Of a stretch of 34,370 nt of DNA, positions 26,471 through 33,443 are shown in pieces (positions within the stretch are counted from its first letter, which is position 1; every line of letters starts with the position of its first letter). The DNA lies in assembly GCF_001557235.1 (NCBI RefSeq), contig NZ_LSJI01000219.1, forward strand, positions 1-34,370, read 5' to 3'. Both the position numbers and the translations under genes were made by a program. The DNA comes from Phenylobacterium sp. CCH9-H3. Its GTDB lineage: Bacteria > Pseudomonadota > Alphaproteobacteria > Caulobacterales > Caulobacteraceae. The notes under the pieces were generated by a model. That model made no database searches, was not told where the DNA came from, and saw only the letters and a program-made list of their open reading frames with translations.

Positions 26471-27451
26471 ATGAGCAGCATGGCGACGCAGGAGGAACGG
26501 GCGATGGCCGACGCCGCCGCTTGGCTCGCGCGCCTGCAGCGCGACGACGTCACCGAGCGCGACGGCCTCGACTTCGAAGCCTGGCTCGCCGCGGCGCCGG
26601 CGCATGCGGCCGCCTACCGGCGGACCCTGGCGATGTGGCACGAGTTCGAGGGCTGCGCTGACGACGTCCTGACCGAACTGACGACCCAGGCGCGCCACGA
26701 AACCCTGCGGCGGGCGCCGACCCGGCGCGGATGGCTGATCGGGGCTGGTGGCGCGGCGCTCGCGGCCACTCTGGCCGTGGCTGTCGTGCCGGGCCTCGTC
26801 ACCGAACCCCCTGCCGAGACCTTCGCCACCGGCAAGGGTGAGCGGCGCAAGATCACGCTCGACGACGGCTCGGTGATCGACCTCAACGCGGAGACGAGCC
26901 TCAGCGTGCGGCTGACGCGGTCCGCGCGCGAGGTGACCCTGGCGGACGGTCAGGCCATCTTCGACGTGACGCACGATCCCGGCCGGCCATTCACCGTGGC
27001 GGCGTCGGGCCGCCTCGTTCGCGTCGTTGGCACTCGGTTCGACGTCCGCAGCCGGCATGGCGAACTGGCGGTGACCGTGGCGGGTGGCAAGGTCCGGGTC
27101 ACGCCGGCGACCTCTGCGGCCTCTGGTCGCGCCTTTCTGCTCACGCCGGGCCAGAGGCTCGAAGTCGACCGCGCAGGCGTGGAACAGCTGAGGGCCGTCG
27201 ACCCTGAGGAAGCGCTCGGCTGGCGCATCGGCCGGCTGGTCTATCGCGCCGAACCCCTGGCGAATGTCGTGGCCGACCTGAACCGGCAATTCGAGCACCA
27301 GATCGAGATTTCCGACCCCGAATTGGGCCGGATGCCCATCACCGGAGTCATTGTCGTCGATGATCAGGCTGCGGTCATGGCGCGCCTGACCCTGATGCTC
27401 CCCGTAAGATCAGTGCCGTCCGAGCGGGGCCTGCTGCTTCTTCGGAAGTAA
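26471..27451 (+). CDS. FecR-type anti-sigma factor / iron-dicitrate sensor protein
   Basis: 326 residues from ATG 26471; a GTG four codons upstream is an alternative. The N-terminal cytoplasmic part carries the DUF4880-type segment AAAWLARLQRDDVTERDGLD and WLAAAPAHAAAYRR, which binds sigma in this family. A membrane helix follows (WLIGAGGAALAATLAVAVVP). The periplasmic FecR domain shows GERRKITLDDGSVIDLNAET and GQAIFDVTHDP. The C-terminal part, ending near LPVRSVPSERGLLLLRK, resembles the secretin/TonB short N-terminal fold (DUF4974/STN) that contacts a TonB-dependent transducer. No transducer gene is adjacent, so the partner receptor must be encoded elsewhere. Confidence 0.93.
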   Translation: MSSMATQEERAMADAAAWLARLQRDDVTERDGLDFEAWLAAAPAHAAAYRRTLAMWHEFEGCADDVLTELTTQARHETLRRAPTRRGWLIGAGGAALAATLAVAVVPGLVTEPPAETFATGKGERRKITLDDGSVIDLNAETSLSVRLTRSAREVTLADGQAIFDVTHDPGRPFTVAASGRLVRVVGTRFDVRSRHGELAVTVAGGKVRVTPATSAASGRAFLLTPGQRLEVDRAGVEQLRAVDPEEALGWRIGRLVYRAEPLANVVADLNRQFEHQIEISDPELGRMPITGVIVVDDQAAVMARLTLMLPVRSVPSERGLLLLRK

Positions 27452-27758
27452 ATTCAAAGGCCGGAGCGGAGCCGACCCTCCCGAGGCGTTGCTCGGCCGC
27501 GTCCTTGCCTTCGGCAAACTCAGCAATCGGAACCAGGTGCGCCAGACGCGCTCCGGCGGCCGGTCGCCCGCACGGATGATGCTTTCGGCGGCGACGTGAT
27601 TTTTTTCGTGGCGACCTAGGGGTCGCCGCGCGGCGTGACGTCTCCCCCGCGACCTATCGCTTTCTGGAGAAGCAGGGTCGGAAAATCGCGCCGTGACCCG
27701 GCGCAACAGTCAGATGCGGCGCGCGTTCCGAGCCCACGGTCGCGCCGGGTAAGGCTGA

Positions 27759-27793
27759 GCGCGGCCCTGGCGGGAGAGCGTCCAGGGCCGCGC
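27759..27793. other. Perfect 12-bp inverted repeat, hairpin candidate
   Basis: GCGCGGCCCTGG pairs with CCAGGGCCGCGC across an 11-base loop. No T-run follows on either strand. It may terminate the FecR transcript with Rho, or form part of a structured RNA that continues downstream. Confidence 0.5.
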
Positions 27794-27846
27794 CTCTCCA
27801 TGCGTCACAATGCGGATTTGGCCGAAACAGCCAAGGATGTTAACGT

Positions 27847-27974
27847 GCGCCTGTTGATCGCGGCCGGCTCGGGCCGCGCACACAGGCGCGTACTGGTTCT
27901 CCAGTCCGGTTTCGCGCACGAGACCACCGCCCCGGCCTGAGGACGTCACACCTCGGCCGGGGCTTCTTCGTTCT
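27847..27974 (+). ncRNA. Candidate structured small RNA or leader ending in an intrinsic terminator
   Basis: Four stem-loops follow one another on the plus strand: (1) GCGCCTGT/ACAGGCGC (27847-27854 with 27882-27889) enclosing CGCGGCC/GGCCGCG (27859-27865 with 27872-27878); (2) ACTGG-TTCT-CCAGT (27892-27905); (3) GGTTTC/GAGACC with one G-U (27908-27925); (4) the terminator. A 31-codon frame from GTG 27845, preceded by AAGGA, ends at TGA 27940 inside the terminator and could be a leader peptide; its Leu/Val content is not extreme. No family (6S, SRP, tmRNA, RNase P) was recognised. The 5' end is unknown. Confidence 0.45.
27930..27974 (+). terminator. Intrinsic terminator
   Basis: CCCCGGCC and GAGG (with one bulged T between them) pair with CCTC and GGCCGGGG around the loop ACGTCACA, twelve base pairs in all. 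CTTCTTCGTTCT follows. This is the strongest intrinsic terminator seen on the plus strand, 479 bases after the FecR stop and 60 bases before the small membrane-protein gene. Confidence 0.75.
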
Positions 27975-28033
27975 GGGGCCGCCCCCCACACAAGCAGCGC
28001 TTGGCTGGACGGAAGCGAATTGGAGTCGAAGGC

Positions 28034-28153
28034 GTGAAGCTGCCGACGTGGGGCCTTTGGCTATTGGTGGCAGGCTGCTTGGTCTTCATCGCGATCGCGA
28101 ATCCGATCAGCCGCTTGTTCATCGCCTGCTACGGCTTCGGAGCTTGCCTCTAG
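28034..28153 (+). CDS. 39-residue single-pass membrane protein
   Basis: A GTG start at 28034 has GGAG eight bases upstream. The peptide opens with KLPTWGLWLLVAGCLVFIAI, one membrane helix of about 20 residues with a lysine in front, then NPISRLFIACYGFGACL and a TAG. It has three cysteines, two of them in the last eight residues. It sits between an intrinsic terminator and the convergent tRNA-Ser gene. It is below the usual length limit of gene finders. The ribosome site, the helix and the sensible composition support a real gene, but I do not recognise a family. Confidence 0.55.
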   Translation: MKLPTWGLWLLVAGCLVFIAIANPISRLFIACYGFGACL

Positions 28154-28184
28154 CGCTCCACAAGTCTGAAGCGTCGGGCTGTTG

Positions 28185-28274
28185 TGGCGGTGAGAGAGGG
28201 ATTCGAACCCTCGATAGAGTTTCCCCTATACACGCGTTCCAGGCGTGCGCCTTCAACCACTCGGCCACCTCACC
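28185..28274 (-). tRNA. tRNA-Ser (GGA anticodon)
   Basis: The minus strand folds as a class II tRNA of 90 bases with an encoded CCA end (28187-28185). The acceptor stem begins GGTGAGG, the D-arm GGCCGAGTGGTTGAAGGC is typical of serine tRNAs, and the anticodon loop CTGGAAC reads GGA for UCC/UCU codons. A long variable arm follows, then the T-arm GAGGGTTCGAATCCCTC. It is convergent with the small membrane-protein gene and downstream of the cytochrome gene. Confidence 0.96.
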
Positions 28275-28314
28275 ACACGCCGCGCGGGGGAGTGGGGCCC
28301 CGGCGGAAGGCGGG

Positions 28315-28344
28315 CATATACCGTCAGGAGGTCTTCGGGGGCAA
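28315..28344 (-). promoter_or_regulatory. Probable promoter of tRNA-Ser
   Basis: On the minus strand TTGCCC (28344-28339) and TATATG (28320-28315) are separated by 18 bases. Transcription would start about 34 bases before the mature tRNA end. The -35 element lies inside the last codons of the cytochrome gene. Confidence 0.45.
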
Positions 28345-29292
28345 GCGGCGGTTCGTCGCCTGCTGCAAGCGGGTCGGATCGAACAGCGACCGCCCTTGAG
28401 CCGCGACCAAGCGGGCTTCGAGCCGGCGGGAGTCCGCGCGCCAGCGGGCGAGGCCGCCCGCGGCGCCGGGATCGCCCTCACGCACCGCCGCCTGCAGGCC
28501 CTGGAGGTTCAGGTCCGCTGCGCGCAGGCGGGCGATCTCCCCAGGTTGCCCGGCATATCGCTCGTCGATCAGGAACAGTCGGGCGCGGGCGGCGCCGATC
28601 ATCAGGACGGTGGTCGGGCGGTCCCCGGCGGCCAGTGCGGCTTCGGCGACGGCGACGGCGCGACGGGCATCGTCCAACAACCGGCGCGGAGAGACGGGCT
28701 CGCGGGGCATGCCGGGGCAGGCCGCCGGATCCAGCGCCCGGACATAGTCGGCCAGGCCCTGCAGCACGGCGGCCGGCGGCTCGCGGCCGTCGAACTCCTC
28801 CACGATCAGGCCGCGGATGAACCCGGGCAGGTCGGCGGCCGCCACCTTCAGCGCCGACCGCGGGCCGGAGAGGTCGGGGATCGGTCTCGGGTCGTGGACG
28901 CCGTTGCCCCGACGGCTGGAGAAGAGGGAGAGGGTGACGTCGGCGGTGCCCGGCTCGCCCGAGGCGCCGGGAAACTGGAAGTCGGGGTTGCCGCGGCCGG
29001 CGCGGTGGCAACTCTCGCACGACAGGCCGGCGCGCGCCGCCTGGCCGCCCAGCAGCAGGGGCGTGCGAAAGGCCGCGCGGCCGATTTCCACCGACCGCGC
29101 CGCCGCCGGCTCGGCGGGGGCCTTCAGGCATTCGGTCGGCTGGGTCGCGAAGATGCGCACGGCGTCGTCGGTCGGCGGAACCCACGACAGGGCCTGCAGC
29201 GGCGGCCGGGAATCGGCGGCCAGGGCGGTGGCCGCGCCCGTGAACGCGATCGCGAGCCCTAGAGCCCGGGCTCGCCGCCGGCGTCGATCCAA
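28324..29292 (-). CDS. Secreted single-haem cytochrome c, N-terminal MauG/peroxidase-like
   Basis: 322 residues from TTG 29292, chosen because GAGGAG lies eight bases upstream and the result is a perfect signal peptide: MDRRRRRARALGLAIAFTGA with cleavage near ALAA. One haem site, CESCH, is at residues 92-96, and the run-up to it (IGRAAFRTPLLLGGQAARAG) resembles the first haem domain of di-haem peroxidases and MauG. The second haem domain is absent; the last ~120 residues are helical with no haem motif. The gene starts 34 bases inside the upstream TPR gene, so the two products are likely made together. Electron-transfer partner unknown. Confidence 0.82.
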   Translation of the reverse strand: MDRRRRRARALGLAIAFTGAATALAADSRPPLQALSWVPPTDDAVRIFATQPTECLKAPAEPAAARSVEIGRAAFRTPLLLGGQAARAGLSCESCHRAGRGNPDFQFPGASGEPGTADVTLSLFSSRRGNGVHDPRPIPDLSGPRSALKVAAADLPGFIRGLIVEEFDGREPPAAVLQGLADYVRALDPAACPGMPREPVSPRRLLDDARRAVAVAEAALAAGDRPTTVLMIGAARARLFLIDERYAGQPGEIARLRAADLNLQGLQAAVREGDPGAAGGLARWRADSRRLEARLVAAQGRSLFDPTRLQQATNRRLPPKTS

Positions 29293-30185
29293 CGGCGCAA
29301 CTCCTCGGCCTCGGCGCAGCCATAGGCGCAGATGCGGTCCAGGGCCGCCAGCATCAGGCGCGCCCCGGCCACGTCGCCCCGTTCCACCTTCAGCTCGCCA
29401 TAGTATTCGGTGGCGCCGCGATGGGCGGGCGCGACGGCGAGCGCCTGGCGATAGTAGCTCTCGGCCCGATCGAACCGGCCCTTCTTGCGCCAGGCATAGC
29501 CCTGGTAGGTGAGAATGTCGGGATGAGGACCGAAGGCGGCGCGGGCCGCGTCCAGCGAGGCCAGGGCCTCGTCGTAGCGCTTCTCGTTGATCAGGCCGAC
29601 CGCCTGCACGTAGGCCTGGTCGCCGGCGGCCGCGAACAGCAGGGAGCCGCCCTCCAGCGCCGCGCTGGGCTGGCCGGCGGCGGTTCCGCCCGCCAGGGCC
29701 TTCTCGACCTCGGCGGTCAGCGACTGCAACGTCGCCGCGTCGCAGCCGGCCCCGCAATCCGCGGCCTTGGCCTTCAGCCAGGCGAGCTGTTCCTGCGCCT
29801 TGGGGTCCTTGAGGTTGGCGAGCGCCATGCCGAGGCCGGCGCGGCTGGGCAGGTCGTCGGGCGACAGCTTGACCGCCCGCTCATAGGCCTTTCGCGCGCC
29901 CTTCCAGTTTTGGGCGCCGGATTGGGCCACGCCCAGCAGCCGCCAGCCGTCGACGTTCTTGGGCGCCGCGTCGGTCACCCGCTGGGCCGCGCGGGCGGCC
30001 GCCTTGTAGTCCTTGGCCTGGATCGAGGCGACCGCCTTGGCGTATTCCTCGGCGGGGTCGTAAGCGGGGGCCGAGGCTGAAGGCATGGCCATTCCGGTCC
30101 CCCCGCCGCTGCCGGCGGCGAACGCTCCCGCGGTGGTCAGGCCGGCGACCGCGCCGGCCAGCAGCATGATCCTGAGCGACCGCAT
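29259..30185 (-). CDS. Secreted tetratricopeptide repeat protein
   Basis: 308 residues with a signal peptide (MRSLRIMLLAGAVAGLTTAG, cleavage near AFAAG). At least five TPR-like units are visible, for example YAKAVASIQAKDYKAAARAA, GARKAYERAVKLSPDDLPSR and GRFDRAESYYRQALAVAPAH. Four cysteines occur as CGAGC and CAYGC pairs, which could form disulfides in the periplasm. It overlaps the cytochrome gene by 34 bases at its end, which points to a shared complex or process, such as assembly of the cytochrome. The gene starts with ATG 30185, 167 bases from the divergent YjbR cluster. Confidence 0.88.
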   Translation of the reverse strand: MRSLRIMLLAGAVAGLTTAGAFAAGSGGGTGMAMPSASAPAYDPAEEYAKAVASIQAKDYKAAARAAQRVTDAAPKNVDGWRLLGVAQSGAQNWKGARKAYERAVKLSPDDLPSRAGLGMALANLKDPKAQEQLAWLKAKAADCGAGCDAATLQSLTAEVEKALAGGTAAGQPSAALEGGSLLFAAAGDQAYVQAVGLINEKRYDEALASLDAARAAFGPHPDILTYQGYAWRKKGRFDRAESYYRQALAVAPAHRGATEYYGELKVERGDVAGARLMLAALDRICAYGCAEAEELRRWIDAGGEPGL

Positions 30186-30316
30186 CGCGCATCCTCCTCA
30201 CAAGTGTGGTTCGCGTGTATGCCGGGCCATGTCGCGCCGCTTCAACCCGGCTTGGCAAGATGCAAAACTGTGTTCGTTCGACGATCTGCCGGCCGATCCA
30301 GATTCCGGAGGCGCGC

Positions 30317-30355
30317 ATGCTGTTCAAGACGTCCGACGGAGCGTCGGCCCCGTGA
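30317..30355 (+). other. 12-codon mini-ORF coupled to the first YjbR gene
   Basis: ATG 30317 has GGAGG six bases upstream, a better ribosome site than that of the gene behind it. It encodes MLFKTSDGASAP and stops at TGA 30353-30355, which overlaps the GTG of the YjbR gene (GTGA). It may be a leader peptide that loads ribosomes onto the operon, or a remnant of a longer start. Confidence 0.45.
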
Positions 30356-30693
30356 CCCGCGATGAGCTTCACGCCGCGTGCATGGGCCTTCCCGGCGCGC
30401 ACATGGACGTCCAGTGGGGCGACGACCACGTCTACAAGGTGGCGGGCAAGATGTTCGCGGCCACCGACGGCGCGTGTTCGAACCTGTCGTTCAAGGCCAC
30501 CGATATCGCCTTCGAGGCCCTGGTCGAGGCCGGCCGGGCGCGCCCAGCGCCCTATCTGGCGCGAGCCCGGTGGGTGATGCTTGACGACCTGGCGGCGCAC
30601 GACGCGGCGGAGGTGGCGGACTGGGTGCGGACCGCCCATGGGCTGGTGGCGGCCAAGCTCACCAGGAAGCAGCGGGCCGAGATCGGGCTGTGA
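30352..30693 (+). CDS. MmcQ/YjbR family protein, copy 1
   Basis: 113 residues from GTG 30352, chosen because TRDELHAACMGLPGAHMDVQ is the normal family start; the frame is open further upstream but that part lacks family similarity. The conserved blocks are HVYKVAGKMFA, LSFKATDIAFEAL and the tail RTAHGLVAAKLTRKQRAEIG. The family has a CyaY-like fold and is often called a DNA-binding protein, although the biochemical role is weakly supported. Its stop overlaps the GTG of copy 2 (GTGA). It is the most diverged of the three copies. Confidence 0.88.
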   Translation: MTRDELHAACMGLPGAHMDVQWGDDHVYKVAGKMFAATDGACSNLSFKATDIAFEALVEAGRARPAPYLARARWVMLDDLAAHDAAEVADWVRTAHGLVAAKLTRKQRAEIGL

Positions 30694-31025
30694 CGCCGCA
30701 GGAGATCCAGGCCGTGGCGATGGCGTTGCCGGACGCGACGCGGATCACGCTCTGGCGGCGGCAGGACGTCTACAAGGTGCGCGGCAAGGTGTTCGCCATC
30801 TGCGAGGCCGATAGCCTGTCGTTCAAAGCCACCGAGATCGCCTACGAGGTGCTGACCCGGGAGGGGCCCGGGCGGCCGGCGCCGGGATTCGTCCCGGGCC
30901 ACTGGGTCAATATCCCCTTGTCCGGGCTGGAGCGGGACGAGACCGCCGGATGGATCGAGACGTCGTACCGGCTGGCCGCGGCCGGCCTGACGAAAGCGGC
31001 GCGTCGGGAGCTGGGGCTGGGATGA
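30690..31025 (+). CDS. MmcQ/YjbR family protein, copy 2
   Basis: 111 residues with a GTG start overlapping the stop of copy 1. The blocks are VTPQEIQAVAMALPDATRIT, DVYKVRGKVFA, LSFKATEIAYEVL and a C-terminal helical part ending RRELGLG. It is closest to copy 3: a 33-base stretch near the 5' end is identical in both. It differs from the others in the central part, with GPGRPAPGFVPGHWVNIPLS, where copy 3 has GPGRQAPYFAKGHWVLVDID. Its stop overlaps the ATG of copy 3 (ATGA). Confidence 0.88.
   Translation: MTPQEIQAVAMALPDATRITLWRRQDVYKVRGKVFAICEADSLSFKATEIAYEVLTREGPGRPAPGFVPGHWVNIPLSGLERDETAGWIETSYRLAAAGLTKAARRELGLG
30700..30732. repeat. 33-base exact repeat shared by YjbR copies 2 and 3
   Basis: Bases 30700-30732 recur unchanged at 31032-31064, 332 bases later, at the same codon positions near the start of copies 2 and 3. 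Shorter identical stretches follow around the DVYKV block. This marks a tandem duplication, probably recent or kept similar by gene conversion. Confidence 0.85.
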
Positions 31026-31360
31026 CGCGCGAGGAGATCCAGGCCGTGGCGATGGCGTTGCCGGCGGCGACCCATGTGATCCAATGGGGCGGGTCCGACG
31101 TCTACAAGGTGGGCGGCAAGGTGTTCGCCGTATGCGGTATCGCCAATGGCTTGGCCTTCAAGGTCAGCGAGATCGGCTTCGTGGTGCTGACCGAGGACGG
31201 CGGGCCGGGCCGCCAGGCGCCCTATTTCGCCAAGGGCCACTGGGTGCTGGTGGACATCGACGAGACCGACATCGAGGACGCGGCCGGCTGGCTCGCCACG
31301 TCGCACGGCCTGATCGCCGCCAAGCTCACGAAGGCGACCCGGGCGGAGCTGGGGCTCTAG
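31022..31360 (+). CDS. MmcQ/YjbR family protein, copy 3
   Basis: 112 residues from ATG 31022; the in-frame ATG at 30950 would read into copy 2 and is rejected. The blocks are TREEIQAVAMALPAAT, DVYKVGGKVFA, LAFKVSEIGFVVL and GLIAAKLTKATRAELGL. All three copies end in a similar K-LT-K-R-ELGL helix. The last 35 bases overlap the convergent DUF599 gene. Whether the three proteins form a hetero-oligomer is not known. Confidence 0.9.
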   Translation: MTREEIQAVAMALPAATHVIQWGGSDVYKVGGKVFAVCGIANGLAFKVSEIGFVVLTEDGGPGRQAPYFAKGHWVLVDIDETDIEDAAGWLATSHGLIAAKLTKATRAELGL

Positions 31361-32045
31361 CTTCCAGCAGTCGGCGGAACTCGTGGATCGCCACCGCGGC
31401 GGGCGAGCTGCGCTGGCGCCAGAACAGCAGGGCGACGGCGCCCAGGGTGGCGGTCATGAACGCCCAGGGGCCGAACAGCCATGCCGCCGCCGCCAGGGCG
31501 AAGTAGTAGCCCCGGACGCCTGAGTTGAACGAGCTAAGGGCGGGATTCAGCAGCCGCGCCAGCAGCGCGCCATAGGTCGCGCGCTGGTCCTCGGCCAGGG
31601 GTTCGGGCGTCGCCCCCAACGCCGCGAGGCAATAGTTGAGCTGGCGGATCGACCAGATGAAATCGAGCAGCCCGCGGGCCAGGGCGACCAGCACCAGCGC
31701 CAGCTGCATCTCGAAGAGCATGCGCGAGGAGGTTCTCACCACCTCCAGCGCCGAGACCGAGCGAAAGGTGCTGTCGCCGCCGAACAGAGCGCCCGCGGCC
31801 GCGGCGATCAACAGCAGGTTGGACGAGGCGAAGAACGACGCCGAGTTCAGGGCGTGGCCCAGAAGCTGGCCGTCCATCAGCCGCACTTCTCGTCCGGTCA
31901 TCTGGGTCATCCAGGCCGTGCGAATGACGGTCATGTCGGTGTTGAGGACGCCGCCTCGCCGTTTGCCGAACGCCGTCAGCAGGGGTTCGTAGAACAACCA
32001 GGCCAGGGCGAAGACGCTAAGGGCGATGATGTCCAGAAGGGCCAT
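31326..32045 (-). CDS. DUF599 domain-containing membrane protein
   Basis: 239 residues. The DUF599 signature is seen as AWLFYEPLLTAFGKRRG near the N-terminus and NTDMTVIRTAWMTQMTGRE soon after, followed by membrane helices (SNLLLIAAAAGALFGG, FEMQLALVLVALARGLLDF and YYFALAAAAWLFGPWAFM). Four or five membrane spans are expected. The function of this family is unknown. The ATG follows the MHS transporter stop by one base, so both are on one transcript. The end overlaps YjbR copy 3 by 35 bases. Confidence 0.92.
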   Translation of the reverse strand: MALLDIIALSVFALAWLFYEPLLTAFGKRRGGVLNTDMTVIRTAWMTQMTGREVRLMDGQLLGHALNSASFFASSNLLLIAAAAGALFGGDSTFRSVSALEVVRTSSRMLFEMQLALVLVALARGLLDFIWSIRQLNYCLAALGATPEPLAEDQRATYGALLARLLNPALSSFNSGVRGYYFALAAAAWLFGPWAFMTATLGAVALLFWRQRSSPAAVAIHEFRRLLEARAPAPPGSPS

Positions 32046-32046
32046 G

Positions 32047-33381
32047 TCAGTCCTCGAGGATCAGGCTGTGCTTCCGATTGTCCGGCAGCAGGAAGATCAT
32101 GAGGAACGCCACGGCCATACCCAAGGCCACATAGACGTAGAATCCGCTTTCCAGGCCGGCCCGCTTGAAGGCGAGCGCGATCGGCTCGGCCGTGCCGCCG
32201 AAGATGGCGGTGCCCGTGCCATAGGGCAGGGCGACGCCCAGGGCGCGGACGTTGGCGGGGAACAGCTCGGCCTTCACCACCGCGCTGACGGCGTTGTAGC
32301 CCGACATCAGGAACACCAGGGTGGCGACCAGCGCGAAGGCGACGAACGGGGACTGGGTTCCGGCGATGATCGAGAGGGCCGGATAGGCCGCAAGGGCGCC
32401 GCCGCCGAAGGCGATGAACAGGGTGGCCTTGCGTCCCCAGTGGTCGCTGAGCCAACCGAAGAACGGCAGCGCGAAGAGATACACCACCAGGGCGGCGGCT
32501 GTGATGCCGGTGGCCGTAGGCCCGGGGAAGCCCGAAGTGCCGGTCAGGAACTTCGGCATGTAGGTGGTGAAGGCGTAGAAGGCGAGCGAGCCCCCGGCGG
32601 TGAAGCCGAAGATGGTCAGGGTCTGCTTGGGGTAGCGCATGAACAGCATCATCGTCCGCGCCCGCTCGGCGCCGGAGGCCTTTGAGACCTCGTAGGACTG
32701 GCTCTCGTCCATCCGGCTCCGGATCCAGAACACCACCACCGCCATGGCCGCGCCGATGAAGAACGGAATGCGCCAACCCCAGCTCTCCAGGTCCGCCGGG
32801 TCCATCGTGATCTGCAGCAGGCTGAGGATGCCCAGGGCGATGAGCTGGCCCATGACCATGGTCACGAACTGGAAGCTGGACCAGAAGCCGCGGCGGCGCC
32901 GGCCGGCCATCTCGGAAAGATAGGTGGCGCTGGCGCCGTACTCGCCGCCCACCGACAGGCCCTGGAGGATGCGCGCGACCACCAGCAGGATCGGGGCGGC
33001 CACGCCGATGGTCTCGTAGCTGGGCAGGACGGCGATGATGAGCGAGCCGCCGCACATCAGGCTGACCGCGGCGGTCAGGGCGGTCTTGCGGCCGGCGTGG
33101 TCGGCGTAGAGCCCCATGAGCCAGGCGCCCAGCGGACGGGCGAAGAAGCCCACCGCGAACACGGCCATGGTCTTCAGAAGCCCGGCGAGATCGTCGTCGC
33201 CGGGGAAGAAGTGGTTCGAGAAATAGACCGCGAACGCCGAATAGACGAACCAGTCGTACCATTCGACCAGATTGCCGGCCGATCCGCCGAGGATGGCCCT
33301 GAAACGCTGAGCAGCCGTGAGGCCTGGGGTGGCGACCCCCGGCGGGATCTGGGCCTCGGCCCCGGTCTCCGTCGCGGTCAT
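32047..33381 (-). CDS. MHS-family (ProP/KgtP-like) MFS symporter
   Basis: 444 residues with twelve membrane helices. The MHS signature is strong: GNLVEWYDWFVYSAFAVYFS at the first helix, RPLGAWLMGLYADHAGRKTA in the 2-3 loop, LQGLSVGGEYGASATYLSEM at helix 5 and GWLSDHWGRKATL in the 8-9 loop. Members import dicarboxylates such as alpha-ketoglutarate, citrate, shikimate, proline or betaine with protons; the exact substrate cannot be read here. GGGGGAG precedes the ATG. The DUF599 gene follows one base downstream. Confidence 0.94.
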   Translation of the reverse strand: MTATETGAEAQIPPGVATPGLTAAQRFRAILGGSAGNLVEWYDWFVYSAFAVYFSNHFFPGDDDLAGLLKTMAVFAVGFFARPLGAWLMGLYADHAGRKTALTAAVSLMCGGSLIIAVLPSYETIGVAAPILLVVARILQGLSVGGEYGASATYLSEMAGRRRRGFWSSFQFVTMVMGQLIALGILSLLQITMDPADLESWGWRIPFFIGAAMAVVVFWIRSRMDESQSYEVSKASGAERARTMMLFMRYPKQTLTIFGFTAGGSLAFYAFTTYMPKFLTGTSGFPGPTATGITAAALVVYLFALPFFGWLSDHWGRKATLFIAFGGGALAAYPALSIIAGTQSPFVAFALVATLVFLMSGYNAVSAVVKAELFPANVRALGVALPYGTGTAIFGGTAEPIALAFKRAGLESGFYVYVALGMAVAFLMIFLLPDNRKHSLILED

Positions 33382-33443
33382 GCAGTCTCCCCCAGCTCGA
33401 CTTTTGAGGCCGATGCTAGGGGCAGCCGCGGACTACGCCAACG

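Larger units (their letters stand above)
27452..28033. other. Long gene-poor interval with repeated secondary structure
   Basis: 582 bases separate the FecR gene from the 39-residue membrane-protein gene. No reading frame here has a credible start and codon bias over a useful length. It contains a T-run at 27600-27606, a small GGCGACC-TAGG-GGTCGCC hairpin just after it, a 12-bp hairpin (27759-27793), a chain of stem-loops (27847-27925) and an intrinsic terminator (27930-27974). The terminator implies a plus-strand transcript that ends here. Confidence 0.65.

Noticed and set aside
27600..27606. Run of seven T as terminator tail
   Set aside because: The hairpin GGCGACC-TAGG-GGTCGCC lies after the T-run on the plus strand, and on the minus strand the run is of A, so neither orientation forms an intrinsic terminator.
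27635..27940. 101-codon plus-strand frame in the gene-poor interval
   Set aside because: No ribosome site at its start, low-complexity arginine-rich product and no coding-type third-position pattern across its first half; it also runs through hairpins.
30085..30351. N-terminal extension of the first YjbR gene
   Set aside because: The frame is open upstream but the extra residues do not match the family, run against the start of the TPR gene, and the GTG at 30352 gives the usual N-terminus.
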